Below are positions 41,689-43,664 of a stretch of 43,664 bases of DNA, one piece after another. The notes under the pieces are model-generated. The model was not told the DNA's origin. It saw only the letters and a program-made list of their open reading frames with translations, and did not search any database. The position numbers were made by a program, and so were the translations under genes. The stretch's first letter is position 1, and every line of letters starts with the position of its first letter. The DNA comes from an uncultured Oscillospiraceae bacterium (GTDB lineage: Bacteria > Bacillota > Clostridia > Oscillospirales > Acutalibacteraceae): NCBI GenBank assembly GCA_902492895.1, contig CABUNG010000022.1, positions 1-43,664 on the forward strand. The letters are read 5' to 3'.

Positions 41689-42561
41689 TTAACCGGGCAC
41701 CGTATGAGTCCGGATATACTCCGTCCATTTGAGGCAGTAGTCTTTTTTCAGATGAATGCCGTCCACAGTGGCCTCCTCCGGAAGCGCACCGCTTTCATCC
41801 CGCACCGCCTCGGCGACATCGAGGTAAACGGCCTGTTTTTCCTCACACATCTGCTTGATCAGATTGTTGTACAGATCAATGCGGGTATTGGTATAGATGG
41901 AGCTGTCCGATTTCGTCTTGCTCACCGGCAGGATCGACTGCACATAAAGGACGGCGTCCGGCTGCGAATTCCGTATCTCGTCGAGCAGTTCTCCGTATCT
42001 GGCGATAAAGGTTTTTTCGGACGCCCAGCCGAGTTCATTGACGCCGAGCATAATATAGACTTTCCCGAAAGTATGGCGTTTGAGGGCATCGTAAATGGTT
42101 ACATCTTCGCCGCCGTCCTTGACGGTTGCCTCGCCGACCGTACCGACGTTGACCCCCTTGGCCGCATAAAAGGTGGTGCCGCTGGGCAGTCCGCCGTACA
42201 GCATCAGACCCTGGGTGCGGGAATCACCGATAAATACCGCATCATCGAAATACTGGTCGTCCACGCCTTCCGGCTGGGTGCTGGACGGATCGGTCGGAGG
42301 CGTTGAAAGGGTCGACACCGGAGGATCGGTGGGCGGCTGCGTCGGGGGCAACGTTGCGGGTGGCTGCGAGGCAGCGTCGCTGCTCTCTGGCCGGCTGGCC
42401 GCCGAACTGTCGGTCCCGCTTTGCAGTTTATCCCCGTTGAGCACCGCGAACAGCGCCACGATACCCCATATACAAAGCCCCACGCCGACTACGCCGACAA
42501 GGATATTTTTAATGAGCGGCTTCCGGTCACCCCGTTCAAACACGGATTTTCCCATTTCCAT
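41689..42561 (-). CDS. Membrane-anchored SGNH/GDSL-type hydrolase with Pro/Thr-rich linker
   Basis: 290 residues; ATG 42561 or 42555 (AGGTGAGGG fits either). Cytoplasmic end, one membrane helix (about 18-42), a Ser/Thr/Pro linker of about 55 residues (TLPPTQPPTDPP and similar) that would span the wall, then the catalytic domain: VFIGDSRTQGLMLYGG (Ser of block I), MLGVNELGW (block III) and DGIHLKKDY (Asp-His). Likely wall glycan esterase or acetyltransferase. First gene of the sigV operon and paralogue of the plus-strand gene at 36329. Confidence 0.88.
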   Translation of the reverse strand: MEMGKSVFERGDRKPLIKNILVGVVGVGLCIWGIVALFAVLNGDKLQSGTDSSAASRPESSDAASQPPATLPPTQPPTDPPVSTLSTPPTDPSSTQPEGVDDQYFDDAVFIGDSRTQGLMLYGGLPSGTTFYAAKGVNVGTVGEATVKDGGEDVTIYDALKRHTFGKVYIMLGVNELGWASEKTFIARYGELLDEIRNSQPDAVLYVQSILPVSKTKSDSSIYTNTRIDLYNNLIKQMCEEKQAVYLDVAEAVRDESGALPEEATVDGIHLKKDYCLKWTEYIRTHTVPG

Positions 42562-42585
42562 CCCTCACCTTTCGCCGATACTACT

Positions 42586-42617
42586 GTATAGATGCCGCAG
42601 TGTTTGAAAAAGTTGGC
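42586..42617 (-). promoter_or_regulatory. Possible ECF-type promoter of the SGNH-sigV operon
   Basis: Minus strand: GCCAAC followed by TTTTT (-35 AAC core, 42612-42617), then 17 bases to CATCTATAC (42586-42594). ECF sigma factors of the SigV/SigM/SigX group read TGMAAC-N16/17-CGTC; here CATC replaces CGTC. It would give autoregulation. Confidence 0.4.
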
Positions 42618-42681
42618 CGCGAGCGGTTTTCTTTCAAATTTTACGCAATCTGCCTTTGGTATATACAAAGAACCGGGTTTT

Positions 42682-42710
42682 AGGATACCACAGATGGCCG
42701 GCAAAAACAA
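42682..42710 (-). promoter_or_regulatory. Sigma-A promoter of the SGNH-sigV operon
   Basis: Minus strand: TTGTTT (42705-42710), 17-base spacer, TATCCT (42682-42687). It would give basal expression, about 120 bases before the SGNH start. Confidence 0.6.
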
Positions 42711-42802
42711 GAAGAGGCTTCAGATAGATTGTAGTAAAGAGGAACATATACCGGATCGTTCCCCTGCACACAACTCGCTGACTTTTCCCAGACAAATTTT
42801 GT

Positions 42803-42837
42803 ATAAATAAAAGCAGCCGTCCCATGAAGGGACGGCT
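42803..42837 (-). terminator. Intrinsic terminator of the 69-residue gene
   Basis: AGCCGTCCC (42815-42823) pairs perfectly with GGGACGGCT (42829-42837), followed on the minus strand by GCTTTTATTTAT. Confidence 0.88.
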
Positions 42838-42870
42838 TAGCACTTTATATTTGTAAAAAATTTTCACACG

Positions 42871-43080
42871 TTATACGAACGATTGGCCGACCGGCTGTTC
42901 CGTATTATTTTGCAGATACGCGAGCATCTGCTCACAGGCTTCCCGTCTGCCATACCAATAATACCACATGTGGCGAGAATCTTTATCCCGTTTGTTTGAA
43001 TAGGCGTTCACCTGATTCTCGCACATCCCGATTTGACGCCGGAGTTCTTCTATAAATTCCTGATTTTGCTCGATAGCCAT
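42871..43080 (-). CDS. Hypothetical protein, 69 residues
   Basis: Not recognised. Starts MAIEQNQEFIEELRRQIGMC, a likely helix, followed by HMWYYWYGRREACEQMLAYL, rich in aromatic residues, and a Gln/Asn-rich tail. No signal or membrane segment. GGAGGGAGG upstream and a promoter plus terminator make it a genuine single-gene unit. Confidence 0.75.
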   Translation of the reverse strand: MAIEQNQEFIEELRRQIGMCENQVNAYSNKRDKDSRHMWYYWYGRREACEQMLAYLQNNTEQPVGQSFV

Positions 43081-43122
43081 TGGTATGCCTCCCTCCCGGC
43101 GTGAATGCTGATCACGTATATT

Positions 43123-43151
43123 AGCATACCATAGTCGCTACAATTTGTAAA
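43123..43151 (-). promoter_or_regulatory. Sigma-A promoter of the 69-residue gene
   Basis: Minus strand: TTTACA (43146-43151), 17-base spacer, TATGCT (43123-43128). Confidence 0.8.
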
Positions 43152-43229
43152 CCCATTTACTGGAAATCATGAATACAGACCCATTCGTACACAGACCGCA
43201 TTTTGTAATTCTGCTTAAATCAGAAGCCG

Positions 43230-43565
43230 ATCTTTTACGGTCACCAGGCCCCGGCTGTTTCATGGCGGTAAGGACTTGAAAGTCCGATTCCGTGAAGGAG
43301 TTTCCGACAAGCAGACAAGCAAAGGGCCAAAATGGATGGAGCTTCGGTGTATCATCCGTTCTAGTCCATATTCTTTAAAATCTTCACAGGGCAATAGCCG
43401 GAAATACGGAACGGCCGGACTTGATCACGCAGGTGAGTGAACGTCTCCCGTATCCTGTACTTCGGCGCCGGGGTGCCGTTTCACCTGGAGCACCCTACAG
43501 CGCATCCGGCCGCCTTTCGAAGACACGCGGCACCCAGATCTTGAACGTCAATTCAAATCTAGGTC
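43230..43565. other. Unassigned highly structured non-coding stretch
   Basis: No supported gene. Helices seen: GGACTT/AAGTCC (43272-43285), ATGGATG/CATCCGT near 43332-43359, CGGCCGGA (43412-43419) with TCCGGCCG (43505-43512), CAGGTGA (43430-43436) with TCACCTG (43481-43487), GGGTGC (43471-43476) with GCACCC (43490-43495), and AGATCTTGAA/TTCAAATCT near 43535-43560. The fourth and fifth cross and could form a pseudoknot or a switch. Strand unknown; no convincing promoter on either side. Could be an unrecognised RNA, or a dispersed repeat. Confidence 0.4.
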
Positions 43566-43572
43566 GTCTATA

Positions 43573-43606
43573 CAAAAAAACGAGGTCCCGCAAAAGCGGA
43601 ACCCCG
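43573..43606 (-). terminator. Intrinsic terminator after tRNA-Cys
   Basis: CGAGGTCCCGC (43581-43591) pairs with GCGGAACCCCG (43596-43606), two mismatches, followed on the minus strand by TTTTTTTG. Confidence 0.9.
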
Positions 43607-43612
43607 TTTTTT

Positions 43613-43664
43613 TGGAGGCGACACCCAGATTTGAACTGGGGAATCAGGGTTTTGCAGACCCATG
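43613..43664 (-). tRNA. tRNA-Cys (GCA), 5' part outside window
   Basis: Minus strand: anticodon loop CTGCAAA (anticodon GCA) closed by GGGT/ACCC, T arm with TTCAAAT, acceptor 3' strand TGTCGCC, discriminator T (usual for Cys) and encoded CCA (43613-43615). The D arm and the acceptor 5' strand lie beyond the right edge. Confidence 0.92.

Noticed and set aside
43230..43565. tmRNA, SRP RNA or T-box next to tRNA-Cys
   Set aside because: None of the diagnostic sequences (tag frame and CCA end, GGAAGGAAGCAG-like tip, AGGGTGG antiterminator) could be found on either strand.
1..43664. CRISPR array, prophage or restriction-modification genes
   Set aside because: No regularly spaced repeats and no phage structural, methyltransferase or restriction motifs were seen.

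Overview
This is a chromosomal window from a Gram-positive bacterium of the class Clostridia, probably an Oscillospiraceae/Ruminococcaceae-like organism. The evidence is the gene order tig-clpP-clpX-lon-engB, an RsiV/SigV stress pair, several Gram-positive type signal peptidases I, lipoprotein-type amino acid binding protein, a class A RNase P RNA, strong AGGAGG ribosome sites and a fairly GC-rich genome. Most genes lie on the minus strand. This reading used no database search: names come from motifs and recalled family features.

Layout. 1-638: start of metF, running off the left edge. 942-6967: a four-gene minus-strand cassette with two canonical ABC exporter half-transporters, each with an extra N-terminal domain and a zinc ribbon; between them lie a DUF1854 protein and a protein resembling KptA/Tpt1 RNA 2'-phosphotransferases. 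7068-7400: rnpB. 7615-7790: a small transcription unit with its own promoter and terminator (structured RNA or 35-residue peptide). 7846-9892: divergent GNAT and MATE genes, the latter behind an attenuator-like leader. 9912-14515: small protein, RlmD-type methyltransferase, DUF1540 protein and a DinG-like helicase with an N-terminal nuclease-like domain.

14600-17160 is the mobile region. A degenerate IS200-type insertion sequence is cut in two by an AT-rich element of about 1.95 kb. That element has 24-bp imperfect terminal inverted repeats and a 4-5 bp target duplication; removing it rejoins the transposase reading frame exactly. It carries no transposase, only a lipoprotein gene with an internally duplicated domain. 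That gene sits behind a highly structured leader ending in an intrinsic terminator, so it looks riboswitch- or attenuator-controlled.

17209-20250: polar amino acid ABC uptake operon. 20377-29120: proteostasis and housekeeping run (tig, clpP, clpX, lon, engB, lysA, MGMT-like, lipoprotein). 29228-36131: thrC, phosphoesterase, M19 dipeptidase, yraN, rnhB, three signal peptidase I paralogues and rbgA. 36329-42561: a cell-surface acetylation cluster with a SigV-like ECF sigma factor, its RsiV-like anti-sigma factor, an MBOAT acyltransferase, a DHHW/AlgX-like protein, a DUF4358 lipoprotein and two SGNH-type membrane hydrolases flanking the set. By analogy with Bacillus subtilis sigV-rsiV-oatA this is probably a lysozyme-responsive wall O-acetylation system. 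The nearby signal peptidases are of interest because signal peptidase makes the first cut in RsiV. 42871-43664: a small hypothetical gene, an unassigned structured stretch and the 3' part of tRNA-Cys.
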